64,000 bases of DNA, taken from assembly GCA_022478985.1 (NCBI GenBank), contig JAKSZP010008019.1, positions 62,001 through 126,000 of the forward strand, written 5' to 3'. This document shows, one piece after another, positions 34,560 to 46,100 of the stretch. A program made the position numbers and the translations under genes. The notes beneath the pieces are model-generated. The model was not told where the DNA came from. It did no database searches and was given only the letters and a program-made list of their open reading frames with translations. The stretch is from Massospora cicadina (lineage: Eukaryota; Entomophthoromycota; Entomophthoromycetes; Entomophthorales; Entomophthoraceae). Numbering within the stretch: the first letter of the stretch is position 1; every line of letters starts with the position of its first letter.

Positions 34560-35190
34560 CGTGCTATAATTGATATGTGTGCCCCAATTAGCATAGTGTT
34601 CACAAAGTTGGTGGCGAAGTTGGAATTAAAGCCTGACGTGGAACATCATATGGTATATGGGACTGCAGGCGTGGAAAACACAGTCTCAGAAGGAGCATAC
34701 AGTGCACTACCCTTGCAGTTTGGGTCGATTGTCATTGTAGCTCCAGCCATAGTGCTACCAAACAATAACTATGACCTGTTAATTGGAACCGTTTTCATGC
34801 GCCGCTTTTGGGCTGTTGTTGATATGAAAGCGGAGACCTTTGAAATGCTGGGGCAGCGGATCCCAACCTACTTCACCTCCAACGAAATGCTGAAGGATCC
34901 AGTGCACATGGGTCACATTAACCTTGCATATGGCGATGAGGTGATTCCAGTTTGTTACCATCAACTAAAGATCAAGACCCAGGCCCTTCTCCATCAAATT
35001 TATGAATATCAAAGGATTCCGCTTAGTGCTGCTGGCCCTATATCTATCCCCTCTGGACACCAATTAATCATAAACACAGAGTTAGAGGTGGACGTGTCTG
35101 TTGAGCTATATAGGGAGGTCATTGGGCACTATCAGCAATTGCAGCTTGAGCCCCACGTGGCCCAAGGCATTATACTTCCAGGACATGGGT
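34560..35190 (+). pseudogene. Protease of younger gypsy A
   Basis: Open from 34575 to 35192. The active site reads Asp-Met-Cys (34572-34580) where the third copy has Asp-Thr-Gly, so the enzyme is dead despite a long open frame. After it come VYGTAGVENTVSEGAYSALP and NNNYDLLIGTVFMRRFWAVV, then a linker with YHQLKIKTQALLHQIYEYQR that joins protease to RT. Confidence 0.75.
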
Positions 35191-35349
35191 AGATCAAGGT
35201 CTTGGTAGAAAATATTCAGAATCGCCCAATGAAAAACCGCTGACACCAATTAGTTGTATATTTACATTTCTTCCCAGTTGAGGAGGTCCTCCAGGTTCAT
35301 GAGTTCGGTTTGCGGACAAATTTGGTCTGCCCATTGAAACGCAGCTTAG

Positions 35350-36235
35350 CGTAATGTCAGTTGTACCGCGTGAACAATTAATGGGGTTAATGGAAGACCA
35401 GAAAGATCAAGTGGAAGCCTTATCTCGAATATACAAAGACATCTTTGCTGACAATGATCATGATTTAGGGTGTGTGCGGGGAGTGATCCATCAAGTGGAC
35501 ACTGGGGATCATCCCCCCATCAGATCTCAGCTAATCCGCTGATCTAGAACAGCGGAGGAAGTTGATATGGCAGAAATTGATAAACTGCTGGAGCAAGGAA
35601 TGCTCAAACCGTCAAAGAGCCCGTGAGCTTCCTCTGTCCTAATTGTCAAAAAGAAGAATGGTACCAACCAGGTAATAATAGACTACCGCAAGCTCAACAG
35701 AATTACAAAAAAGGACTCATACCCCTTACCACAAATCAATGATGCTTTAAACCAGTTGAGAGGAGCGCTTTACTTTCCTGCAATGGATTTGATATCTGGT
35801 TATTGCCATATCGAGTTACCTATGGAGGAACAAGAAAAATGCGCCATTATCACATTTAAGTGTTTTTCAACTGACACGTATGCCAAAAGGGTTGTGTAAT
35901 GCCCCAGATACTTTCCAACGGGCAATGGACACTATCCTTAGCAACTTGAAGCTGTCATGCGTTCTTGTATACCTTGACGATAATAGCATTTTCTCCTGCA
36001 CGTTTTCTGAGCACCTTACCCATTTGGAAGAGGTAATCCGCCGGTTGGCTGAGGCCAACATCAAAATAAAGCCCTGGAAATGCCAATTTTTCAAGAATCA
36101 TATAGAGTATCTTTGGTTTGTGGTTGATGTAACAGGGCTGCGGCCCCAACCAGCTAGGGTGGAGGCCATCCAGAAAGATGACCACACCAAAAGTAAGCAA
36201 GATATACAAGTATTTTAGGGTATGGTTGTATACTA
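35350..36235 (+). pseudogene. Reverse transcriptase of younger gypsy A
   Basis: Linker DNDHDLGCVRGVIHQVDTGD, then primer-grip and palm blocks: VIIDYRKLNRITKKDSYPLP (near 35665), MDLISGYCHIELP (near 35785), MPKGLCNAPDTFQRAMDTIL (35880) and VLVYLDDNSIFSC with an intact YLDD box near 35970. Stops (for example TGA 35540) separate open parts. Palm residues are better preserved than in the old copy. Confidence 0.8.
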
Positions 36236-36299
36236 TCACTGCTTTATACCCAACTTAGTTGTAATGGAGGTCTGCTGCTTGCGTTATTAACAAAGGATG

Positions 36300-36760
36300 T
36301 CATTTTTGAATGGATGGAACGCCTTCAAAGCTCCTTTGATACACTTCAAATGGCATTGATCAATGCGCCAGTGCTACGCTACCCAAATTTTGAAAAGGAA
36401 TTTATTGTACAGATGGATGCATCCCTTTCTGCTGTGGGGTGAGTTATGTCCCAAAAATGAAGAAGGGGAGGAGCACCCAGTGGCTTACTGCAGTCAAAGC
36501 CTAAATAGCCGCAAACGTAATTATACTGTGATTGAGTGGGAGTGCTTAGTGGTGATCTAATCTTACAAGCAATTCAGAGTATATTTGCATGGCGTAAAGT
36601 TTAAAGTCGTAGGGTATCATGCCTTGTTACGCTGGTTGCAGAGCCTTAAGGAGCCTGAGGGGCGTCTAGCCCGATGGGGGTTTGAACTGAAGGCTTACAA
36701 TCTTGAAATTCTTCACTGACCTGGAGCCAAACACCAAAATACAGACTACTTGTTGTGATT
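36300..36760 (+). pseudogene. RNase H of younger gypsy A
   Basis: FEKEFIVQMDASLSAVG near 36390 carries the first catalytic Asp; HPVAYCSQSLNSRKRNYTVI and EWECLVVI (near 36475-36560) carry the conserved Glu; YHALLRWLQSLKEPEGRLAR follows near 36620. Two frame changes. Confidence 0.75.
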
Positions 36761-36779
36761 ACCAACAATTTCCATGAAG

Positions 36780-38003
36780 GCATATCTAAGTGACATCATG
36801 TACAATAAGATGTTTGGTGGCAAGTACAATGATGTGCCGCCACAAGTCATAAAGTCATTGAATGAAATTCAATCCAATACTTTTCTGCAGAATGGTGAGT
36901 TGTATAAGGGGATAAGCGATATACCAGTGAACTTTCCTTGACCCTCAGCACAGCCTAATAATATCATGAGTGCACATAGGGCCATCGGAAATGGGTGTGT
37001 TCATAAGACAATGGAATCACTGCAGCCTCAGTATTACTGGGAGAGCATGAACCTCGATTTGCTTGATAATATCTCCTCCTGACATCTGTGCCAAGTGGAA
37101 AAGCTGTTTCACCAGAAGACCTTGTACCAGTTAGTGAAGCCGCACTTTGCTTGGCATACAGTTTCCATGGATGTTGTTGGCCCTTTACCAATGGGAGCTA
37201 ACCAGTCCAAGTATATTTTGGTGGCAATTGACCACTTAACCCTGTGGGTTGAAGCAATGGCAATACGAGATTTGAGGGCGGTCACAGTGGCCAGTTTCAT
37301 AATGGAGTGCATTATCCAGTGGCATAGCTGTCCTCAGTTCCTACTTACTGATAATGAGACTAACTTTAATTCCCACATCCACCAAAATCTTAATGAGCTG
37401 ATGGCCATCCAAGGGTTTTTGACAACCCCATATTACCCCAAGTCCAACGGAATGGTTGAGCAAGTCAACGGGACTTTAATGAACATACTCCATAGATTAG
37501 TAGCGGATCAACCTTCAAATTGAGGTTCCTTTTGTCAACCACAATCTTCGCCTATAATACTAGTTATCATTCCACCATGGGTAAGAGCCCCTTCCAATTA
37601 CTATATAGACAACACCCTTTTCTTCTGGCGCTGCTATACACCTGCGTAGAAGATACTGGTAGAATGAATTATTATTATTTGATGACCTTAGCTGACACTA
37701 ATCAAATTAAAGACTGAAGCATACTCATTCACTTTAGCCAAAAATATTAAGACTCAAGCTGCAGATAAGGTATGGCATAGTGGGTTATCTGAGTTCAAAA
37801 AATGTGGACATGAATCTATTCCATGATCAACACGGTTTTGGGTGAAAGCACAAGCTGGCCAGTATCTGTATTGGGCCGTTCAAAGTTTTTGAGAAGGCAG
37901 GTACAGATGTGTATACTATTAAAGACCCCGTGAGTGGTCAGATCATCAACCAAGTGCCTACCAAGTTCCTTTGGGCGTATAAGCAATAGGAGCTTTATAA
38001 TTT
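36780..38003 (+). pseudogene. Integrase of younger gypsy A
   Basis: Zinc-finger remnant (HRAIGNGCVHKTM ... HLCQVEK, near 36975-37100), then a long open core 37095-37523. Catalytic triad D in SMDVVGPLP, D in LLTDNETNF and E in NGMVEQVNG, with 35 residues between the last two, the canonical D-D35-E. GKSPFQLLYRQHPFLLALLY and VEDTGRMNYYYLM follow, then a C-terminal part in shifted frames ending QVPTKFLWAYKQ. It would insert cDNA into the genome. This copy has stops but the catalytic residues remain. Confidence 0.85.
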
Positions 38004-38018
38004 AGTGAAAGGGGTTGA
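38004..38018 (+). promoter_or_regulatory. Polypurine tract of younger gypsy A
   Basis: AGTGAAAGGGGTTGA abuts the 3' LTR. The old element has AGTCAAGGGGGTAT in the same place (38931-38944). Confidence 0.75.
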
Positions 38019-38580
38019 TGTCACAATTCTGATATGACTGGATGATAAGCTCTAAGTCATTATGGCAGAATGGATAGAATCCGCCTATTTTTATACAAGT
38101 TATGATTATATAGGCGCCTTGAGATGAGGTGATATTGGGATGGTATGGATGTTTATTGGATCGCTTCCATATGAAGTGATTAGGAAATATTGATGAATGA
38201 TGAATAGTGGGGAAATTGCCTCAAATTAGTCAATTGTGAAAATATGAATGAAGAATTTTCAGAACCAATGAGATATGGCAAATTGAATTACTAAGCCAAG
38301 GAGGTGGTATCTTCTGAAGTCCCTGAGATATAGACAAGATGAGACAATTGATGAAAGAAGGTTGTTAATAGTTTATAGTGAGCGGAACAGCGAGGATCCG
38401 CTATATTTTATTATATTAAATAAAAGAGTGTTGTGGGAGCAAGTGCTCCTTATTTATTTAAAGTTTATCCTGTTGTTTCAAGGACAATAATCATCATATT
38501 TCTTGTCCTATTGCTCAGTGGGTTGAACCCTGTGCAAAAACCCTTTGGCGTATCTCCAGAATACCGCCAATTTTATAACA
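38019..38580 (+). repeat. 3' LTR of younger gypsy A
   Basis: TGTCACAATTCTGATATG ... CCAATTTTATAACA, 562 bp, the same length as its 5' partner. It contains the hairpin GGAGCAAGTGCTCC and an AGGACAA/TTGTCCT inverted repeat (near 38480-38510). Confidence 0.92.
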
Positions 38581-38944
38581 ATGGCAGAGTAGAGCCACAG
38601 CACTATCTGGAAAACTTAATGGACACACTGATAAAACTTCAAACAGAAGCTTATTTGACTAGTTTAGCTAAAAGATTTGGGAACAGGCGGCTGATCTATG
38701 TAGACATAGCGGAAACCAACAGTTTTTGTAGGAAATCATGTCTTGTTTCACGACTAACATGGATTTGGAAGGAAAAACAAGCTCGCCAACATATAGGCTG
38801 GACCGTTTGAGATATTTGAGAATACAGGTAGTGATTCCTACACCCTTTAGGAAATTGTGGGTGGTCAGATTATCAAAAGAGTACATTCTAAGTTCCTGCA
38901 TCATTATAAACAATAAGGGAAGTATCATCCAGTCAAGGGGGTAT
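38581..38944 (+). pseudogene. Integrase C-terminus of old gypsy A, resumed
   Basis: Directly after the younger element the old frame continues as GRVEPQHYLENLMDTLIKLQ, TEAYLTSLAKRF, matching GRMNYYYLM..DTNQIK TEAYSFTLAKNI of the younger copy at 37660-37750. The end is collinear with 37850-37990. Together with 31156-32529 it reconstitutes the integrase order. Confidence 0.75.
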
Positions 38945-39247
38945 TGTCACGAAAATTGGTATGATTGGACAATAAGCCATATAGTTTGGCAGACCATATT
39001 TTATTAGTCTAAGTGAGCCTTGAGATTTTAGTAATTATGTCAACTCAGAATGAGTCAATAGAGAAAAATAAGATTGGCAAGTAGATTGAATTCTTCTGGA
39101 GCCTCAATGATGGGGAAAACCCCTAAAATTGTAGTGGTTAGGGTATTAACCAAGATGAAGAGTGAAACTTACTGAGATTAATGAAGATTAAGAGATGATA
39201 AGGAGACTGAAAAGAAGGGTTTTTTGGTAGTAAGAGTGAAGTGTAGG

Positions 39248-41161
39248 GAAACTTTCTTTATGCTCAACATCAATTTTGAGCAACTCAAAAAAACAAGTCG
39301 ATTTTCCACCACCGCCCCACCACACCAATATCCAAATTTATGTCCTTGAATCCACCACCTGCTGCCCTAGTATGGGGCAGCGGCGCTCCACCCACTAGCG
39401 TTTACCGGCCAGCAGGCAAATGCATGCAGACTGGCTCATTCAGTCCACCAAATTCATCCGTCTGCTATGTCCTCCAAAGGGATTTAGCACTCCACCTTGC
39501 ACGAGCCCACCCAACCTGCCTTCACCCCCAAGCCCTACCCCAATCCAATATTTGCTTTTGCCTCCATGTTGAGTATGGATGTCTCTTCCTGTACGTCAAC
39601 AAAGCAATAACTTGATCTGGCAGCGGCCACCTTTGCGCCAGCAGGGTTTATTAACTTCCACCCATACAAGGACTATTTTGATATTGGATTCCCCACCAAA
39701 GAGGTTGTAGATTCTGCAGCAGTTACACCATTAATTTATAAAAATACCCCATTACCACAACCTGAACACGCCTCCCAGATTATACCACACTTGTGGTAAC
39801 CTTTGCAAACCTCCCCTCACACCTTCCCCCTCAAACACTCTATGAGGAGTTGATGTCAGGGTTTTCCATATATGGCAAAAACCCTATCCTCCAATTCATT
39901 GTCCCAAGTGGTGCTGAACGCCAAATGGCACCTCGGGCAATGGCCACCATTACCCCCCCCCCACCAGCTGAACATGTCCCAGCACATCACACCATGTACC
40001 TATATCTAATTCACACCTGACTTTTTTTGGGACCACACTGACAACAGTCACACAATTTGCCCCCTTTGCTATGAACTGGACTACATTAAAAAGGTATGTC
40101 AATATAGTTCACACCCTGCAAACATGGCCAACACCACCCATGAGGCCTCACCAACAGAGTTCAAGTGGGGATTTTGGCTGCTCCCACCCCCACAAACCAT
40201 GCACTCAAATCAGAAGCAAAATCTAGCACCTCAAACCCAAGCTGGCCAATGCACACCCATGCCAACCAATAAGGTACAGGATTGGACCACTGTTTAATCC
40301 ATAAAATTAACCGCCCAAAACCTACCAGACAAAAATTACCTACCAACATATCTTCCCAAATCAACCAAAATCCCTGGAAATTATTGTAGGAAGTAACCAA
40401 ATCTGGTGAAATTGTCCCACTACCCAGTTACCCAATTGATTTAACACCTTATCTCAATTCAGACTTTGATACCCCAGCCCCAATCAACCAATATATCCCC
40501 ATACTTGGAGCCTTTTTCCAAAGTGACCACAACCTTGATGCAGTTGCAGTGGTCATACTCAATAATCATGTTTTCAATTACTGTGTGCAAAATCTTTTGA
40601 AGAATTTAAAATGGCTGCACACCCCCTTGTTCCCCTCCAATTTTTTTCCTACCGCAAAAGAGGAAATCCAACGCCTCCACAGAAACTTCCACCACTGCTG
40701 TCAAGCATGTCGCTGAACTGGAAGATTTTTCCCCATCCAAACGCACCACAAGAGAAATTACTGCAAAGTTAGAACAACTTTTCAAATCCTGCATCCAGGT
40801 CGAACACCATGTTGCCAAGCTCATAGAGGCTTTAGTCCAGGCCCAAATTGTTGATCTAAACAACTATCTCTCCACCTCAACTCTCATCCCATGGCTGCCC
40901 CAACCCCCTTACTCTCAGAATTGATCCGCCTCTACAATGCTGAGCTTGATGATGACCCACCTGATCCCCTCTCCCCCTCCGCCATGATAGAAAAGCAGCT
41001 CGCCACTATGTCACCTGGTAGGTAATTTTCTCATTTTGTTTTGTGTCTTGCTGCACAAAAAGGGCGGTCAATTCGACTTTTTATTTTTAGTCATTTAATT
41101 TTGGATTTTAGTTTCAGTATTGTCCGTCCCCTGGTCAGCTTGCCTTAGTTAAATAAAAATA
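39248..41161 (+). mobile_element. ORF1-only LINE-type retroposon, copy II (B-type 3' end)
   Basis: 1914 bp between GTGAAGTGTAGG (39236-39247) and GTGAAGCGTAGG (41162-41173), inside the 3' LTR. The 5' end GAAACTTTCTTTATGCTC forms a GCTCAA/TTGAGC hairpin, as in copy I. The 3' end is TTGTCCGTCCCCTGGTCAGC then TTGCCTTAGTTAAATAAAAA. Encodes ORF1 only. Confidence 0.9.
39340..41000 (+). pseudogene. ORF1-like protein of ORF1-only copy II
   Basis: MSLNPPPAALVWGSGAPP at 39340 matches the start of copy I. After frame breaks the block PSHLPPQTLYEELMSGF is open at 39793-40020. The knuckle reads C-PL-C-YELD-Y-IKKV-C near 40057: the His of copy I (CAC) has become Tyr (TAC). The C-terminal part to about 41000 is legible only in short pieces. 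Confidence 0.7.
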
Positions 41162-41383
41162 GTGAAGCGTAGGATAAGAGATAAAGATAGAGAAGAAGGT
41201 TAAGTGGGGTTTACCCACTATTTATATATATAATAAAGTGGTACCCATTGGAGCAAGAGCTTCTTATTTTTACATTGATATTTTTATCATGTTAGGCGAT
41301 CTTCATATCATCTTTCCGTTGCTCAATAATTCTAAACCTGCAGCCAGCTTGGCAGATTCAAGAAATCCCGCCAAAATTTAGCA

Positions 41384-41708
41384 GGGGTAGTGTTTGATAT
41401 CTGGATGTTTGTTCATAAATAAAAATCCAAGTGTCTAATAGTTTAATCAAATAAACAACTCTAATAATACTTTACGTGGAATTAGACAAATTAACTATTA
41501 GTTTGACCCCACACTAACTTAGATTTATTTATGTCACTTGAGTAAAAAATGACCCCTTTATTTACCTGAGGGTGGTTTTGAAGTATATAATAATTTAATA
41601 ATCAATTTGAAGCCATAACCAAGTCAAATCTACCAAACCAAAACCATTAAAAGGTCACTAATTAGTGATGTTTAATCAAAAAAAGATAAAATGGAAGTCA
41701 CTATACCA
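41384..41708. other. Repeat 'R', copy 2, first part
   Basis: AT-rich and non-coding. Collinear with 2530-2830 of copy 1 (CCACACTAACTTA, GTCACTTGAG, AAATCTACCAA.CAAAACCA). Cut by LINE B at 41709. Confidence 0.6.
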
Positions 41709-41802
41709 ACTTTTCTCTCTCGTTGTAATCAATTTTTCAACAAAATTAAATTCAAGTCTGGTGTTAGTTTGATAATCTCACCAGGGAGATTAGTTTGTGC
41801 CC

Positions 41803-43104
41803 ATGTCAGGTAGCAGTTGGGCAAGTAAGGTAAAAGGCACAGGTGTTGGCCCCGCGACATCTAAAGTTTGCAAATTCCCTGGCGAACCTGGAGGAATAGA
41901 TAAACTCAACAAAAAACTGGCGGTAACCATTTCCCCAGAAATTTTATCTTGGCAAGCGCGATGTAACCAGTACATCAATATGCCGCATTTTCAACCATTC
42001 TTGTCAGTGGAGCATGGAGTCTGGGTATTCCTGGACATTCAGCAGATGGCACTTTGGGAAAAGTTTTGTGGGGATGTGCACAATCATTTCCCAAACGTGG
42101 TGTACGTTGCACCTCATTCCATGCCACGCGGTTGGCTGTATCTTGGTTTTGAAACCAAGGAAGCAGTGGAAAAAGCTGCAATGGTGCGCGTTGTGGTAGA
42201 CCTCCCAGATGGGCAGCGGGTCATCAAAACTAAGTGCACCAGATGGACAAAATTAAACCAAAATTTTGTAACTTTTGACTTTCTTCCCACTACGGTCAAA
42301 CGCGCCATACTCAAACAGCACTGAAGGCTGGACTCACCATGTACGGCAAAAATATAATCCTTTGAGATGCAGTGCTTTACGCTGGTGCCAAACCTGTGCA
42401 CTGGCAAAGCAATTGCAGTCCTAACCCCAGCTGAGGGGATAGTGCAGGATCTTACCCAAATCCTGCACACCACTTTTGTCAATACTGAAGGGCATGCCAC
42501 CCACCCTTTCTGGGTTACCGTGGACAGAGCACCTCTCATCTGCGCCTATTGTGACGCATTTGTCCACAAGGCACACACCTGCCCCTCCAAGGAGGGCATC
42601 AAATACCAAGAGCATCCCTCAGAGGCTATGTGCGCCGGTGAGGCCCACTATGAGCCAACTGTCAATACAAAGGAAGCCTTCCCGTGGGGAGTGCAAGGAT
42701 GCTACTTAGTTGTGTACCCAATATCCCCTTAAGAGCGGAAGAAGGCCAAACAGGCCTGCAAGGCGGTGGCCCAGGAGGCGGCCAAAACCGATTACACTAT
42801 CCTGCCCTCCCAACTCCAGGAGGACATCGAGACTTTCATGGAAGAAGCAGCTTGCAAATCTCTCAACCAATTAGATTGGGACGCCCAAGACAATTGGGCC
42901 ACCCAAGTGGAAATCCCGATGGAGGAGTTAATTTTACCTGACCAAGGCACTCAAGCCTCGATTGGAACTGAATTGGTCTCCAACCTCCCAGCCAAAAAAG
43001 CAAAATCAAGCGTTGGTGCACAAAAATTCACGCACCACAAAAATCTCATCCTGCAGCGGGGAAACAAAAAGCGAGGCAAAACCCAACGTGAACCCATCTG
43101 CTAA
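41803..43104 (+). pseudogene. LINE B ORF1 protein (plus copy)
   Basis: Start ATG 41803 (MSGSSWASKVKGTGVGPATS). RRM-like part: PNVVYVAPHSMPRGWLYLGF and KAAMVRVVVDLPDGQRVIKT, then FVTFDFLPTTVKRAILKQH, a frame break at about 42322, and a CCHC knuckle C-AY-C-DAFV-H-KAHT-C near 42541. An in-frame TAA at 42730-42732 is CAA in the minus copy (ISPQEWKKAK). The tail (to 43104) is rich in Asp/Glu, then Lys/Arg. RNA-binding role inferred from family. Confidence 0.82.
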
Positions 43105-43179
43105 AGCTACATATAACACTGAGTATGTTGCATCATATACCTGAGGTGCTGACAAGCCGTGAAGAACAAGAGAAGGCTG

Positions 43180-46100
43180 AAGGGCTCAGGTGCCCTTCCC
43201 CTCACACATAAGGTGCGATGGGGAGCCTTTACTTTAGGGATGTTGAATATTGCTGGACTCAAGGCCTCACCATCCTGGGCTAGGAAACTGAGTTTTTTAC
43301 AACATAATCTACCCTTGGATATCCTGGCCATCCAGGAGTCCCACTTTCCACGCGGTTCTGAGGAAACATGGAAAACCATGCTCCTCCCCTCCCTATCCTT
43401 CTGGTCCAAGCACTGTGGGATGCTTGTTCAAAAAACAATAATTTTAAATTTTTATCATCTAAATCCTTCCTTAGTGGCTGCATCCTCATTGTCAATTTTT
43501 CGTGGGCCAACATAGTGTATACTATCATCAACATTTACACCCTGACCTGTGCATGAGAACATCAGGAATTTTTCTCATCAGTCGAATCCATTCTGTTACT
43601 CCCTGACCCTTTCATCATTGGTGACATGAACTGTTGGTTGAACCCATCTACCAATCGCTGGCCTTCCTCATCTTCCCCACCACAGGGACACGTGGAACTA
43701 TGTTTCCTCAAGGCCACCATAGGGTTGATCGATGCTCTGCCATGTCATGCTCCACTTCTCAAAAACATGTCGCCCCCATGTCCACAATGGCCAGTTAAGG
43801 TCCATGTCCCGCATCAACCTTATCCTCACACCATTGAAATTTTGTACCCAGATTTCCCATTTCATAATGACAAAGATCAATTCTTCCAATCACAGGTTGG
43901 TTTCAATATCATTCACCTTCCCCACCCAGTTGCTCAGGCTCCAATTTGGTGCAAACTTCGCCTGGCCAAAATCACATCGCCAATATTTTCCTTGTGGATG
44001 GAATCCACAACCACAGCTCTGAAATTTACCACAACATTTTGTGCTGATCTGATTTCCACCTGGTCTGCTTTCAAGGTGGACACAATCTGCCAGGCTCACC
44101 ACCTTTCCTCCTGACGTTCATGCTCCACCTCGGCAGTCATCTCATGCACTCTAGCAGAGCTGGCCCACCTGGAGTCCAACGTCCCAGTCAAGGGCTACAG
44201 CCCTGCTTGGGGTCGCAAGTGGGTGGAAGTAGCCGCCCACCTTGATGTTCTTAAGCGCAACACAAACATCAGGTTTGTGTTCAGTACAGAGCTATACACA
44301 TCACAGTGGGCAACATGTGTTCTGCTCACTTTTTTCAAAAATTCTTTGCACCATGCCAGAGCTTGGCCTGCACACAGGTGCGAAGGCCAGACAATTCTGT
44401 CACGGATATGCCAGCTGAAGTGGTGATTGAGATACAAAACTATTACTCCAAATTGTACTGATCCAACCCAATTCCACCAGCCAAAATGGCGAATTTTTCA
44501 ATAGCGCACACATCCGCAACATTTTCAGTTTCCTGAAGTTATTGAATTCGATTACTCCAGATGAACTCTAGTCCGCCATCCGCGGTGCACCAAACAGGAA
44601 ATGCCCAGGCCCTGATGGCATTCCTTATGAGTTTTATAATATGTGCTTCAAGTTTTATCCCCACTGTTGCTTGCCTCTCTTAACAGAGCCTTTTGGAAAC
44701 GCGCCTCCTACCAGGAGGGCAAGAGGCCTACACCATTACACTATTCAAAAAAGGGGATAAGCTAGACTTGGCCAACTGGCGTCCCATTTCTCTAACCAAC
44801 ACTGATACTAAAATTTTTACTAAAATCATGGCCAACCGTCTAAGGATTGTGGCCTCTGCTATCATCTCCCCAGAACAATTTGGTTTCATACCTAGAGGAT
44901 CGATTTGGGACAACGTGCACACTGTGGCCAACGCCTGTCAGTCCGCGGCCTCTGGTACACTAGTATTTCTAGACCAACAGAAGGCCTATGATAGAGTTAA
45001 CTGGGATTACCTCAGGGCCTGCCTCCACCAGTTCCGCTTACCCCCTCGCTTCATCAATTGGGTGATGCTGCTGACGGAATCCGCCACAATGGCTGTGCGT
45101 GGCCCTGGATTTCTCACGGATGTAGTCCTCCCTCAAAGGGGCTACGCCAAGGGGACCCCTTAGCCCACTCTTATATAACTTCAGCCTCAACCCACCTCTC
45201 TGAAATGTGAATGCCCGCCTTGCTGGGGTCCACGTGCAAGGCCAAGCCCTGGTCAAAATGTTGGCATTTGCTGATGACTGTGTGGCTGAAGTGTCTAAAA
45301 ATCATGACTCACGCGCGCTTGAAGCCCTTATCCAGGTTTACTCCAGGGTGAGTAATGCTGCACTCAACACCTCCAAAGCCAAAATCATCCTCCTTTGTTG
45401 GTATCAAACCTGCTGGGCATCAGCGCCCATTTTCAATCCACCCCATTTACTAGCGCAAGCGCATGCTTACCCTGCCCTACCCAAACCTCCCCACTTGTGC
45501 TCCCCTTTGTGCCGCGCCCCACCATTGGGCCAGTCCGCCATTTGGGGGTGTTGTTGGAGGCTGGCGGGTATGCCTCAACGGTGATGGAAAACCATAATCT
45601 GGACAACGTGATGAAACGCATCGCCTCCCTCAGAGCCCATCCTACTTCCCTTACTGGCAGGGTTGTACTAGCCAACTCTATGCTCCTCTCCAAAGTTTGG
45701 TTTGGGGCCCATGTCATCACTTTCTCCCCAAGTTTCTTCAAGTCACTGTATGCCCTTCTGCAAGGGTGGCTTTGGTCGGGCCGCCTACCTCCAGTGCATC
45801 TAGAGGTCATGTTTGGCCCTCGCCAAAGTGGAGGCATGGGCCTACTCAATTTTGAGGCCCATGCGGCAAAGATCTTGGGCACCTGGATCGCTGCTGTTAC
45901 CATCCCTACTATCCTGGCCCAACGCTGGTCCCGCGCGGCCCATTCCAACTTCTCCCGCGCCCTGGGCCTTACCAATCCATCACACCCACACTCTTTGATA
46001 TAATATCTAGCTTCCCACCCTTCAGCTGCTGGTCCCCATGGGACTGCACCCCAATTCAAGCGAATCCTCCTCTCCATGTGAAGCGCTGAGTGGAGAATTC

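Larger units (their letters stand above)
32530..38580 (+). mobile_element. Younger Ty3/gypsy element A, complete with both LTRs
   Basis: 6051 bp. LTRs 32530-33091 and 38019-38580 are both 562 bp with TGT...ACA-type ends. Primer site, gag, protease, RT, RNase H, integrase and polypurine tract follow in Ty3/gypsy order. Flanks CTAGC (32525-32529) and ATGGC (38581-38585) each differ by one base from CTGGC, the codon context expected in the disrupted integrase (VEDT-GR), so they are best read as a target duplication that mutated once on each side. Several stops show that it is no longer autonomous. Confidence 0.92.
19162..41383 (+). mobile_element. Old Ty3/gypsy element 'A' with five nested insertions
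   Basis: 5' LTR 19162-19681 and 3' LTR 38945-41383 (split) bracket gag, protease, RT, RNase H and integrase. Between them lie five foreign pieces: LINE tail 22374-22663, LINE A 22773-28835, solo LTR 30690-31155, younger gypsy A 32530-38580 and an ORF1-only element 39248-41161. Removing these and their duplications leaves about 7.4 kb. Outer flanks AAGGG (19157-19161) and GGGGT (41384-41388) do not make a clear duplication, so the pairing of the two LTRs rests on their mutual similarity and on the continuity of the coding order. Confidence 0.85.
38945..41383 (+). repeat. 3' LTR of old gypsy A, split by an ORF1-only element
   Basis: TGTCACGAAAATTGG (38945) to AAATTTAGCA (41383). Without the insertion 39248-41161 and one target copy it is 513 bp, close to the 5' LTR (520 bp) and alignable with it. 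Confidence 0.85.

Noticed and set aside
19157..41388. Target duplication for the old gypsy A (AAGGG versus GGGGT)
   Set aside because: Only partly alike and sensitive to where the LTR end is placed, so I do not claim it.
45433..46077. 214-codon open frame on the minus strand
   Set aside because: It lies antisense to LINE B ORF2, and its counterpart recurs antisense in the other LINE B copy. GC-rich codon use opens the opposite strand.
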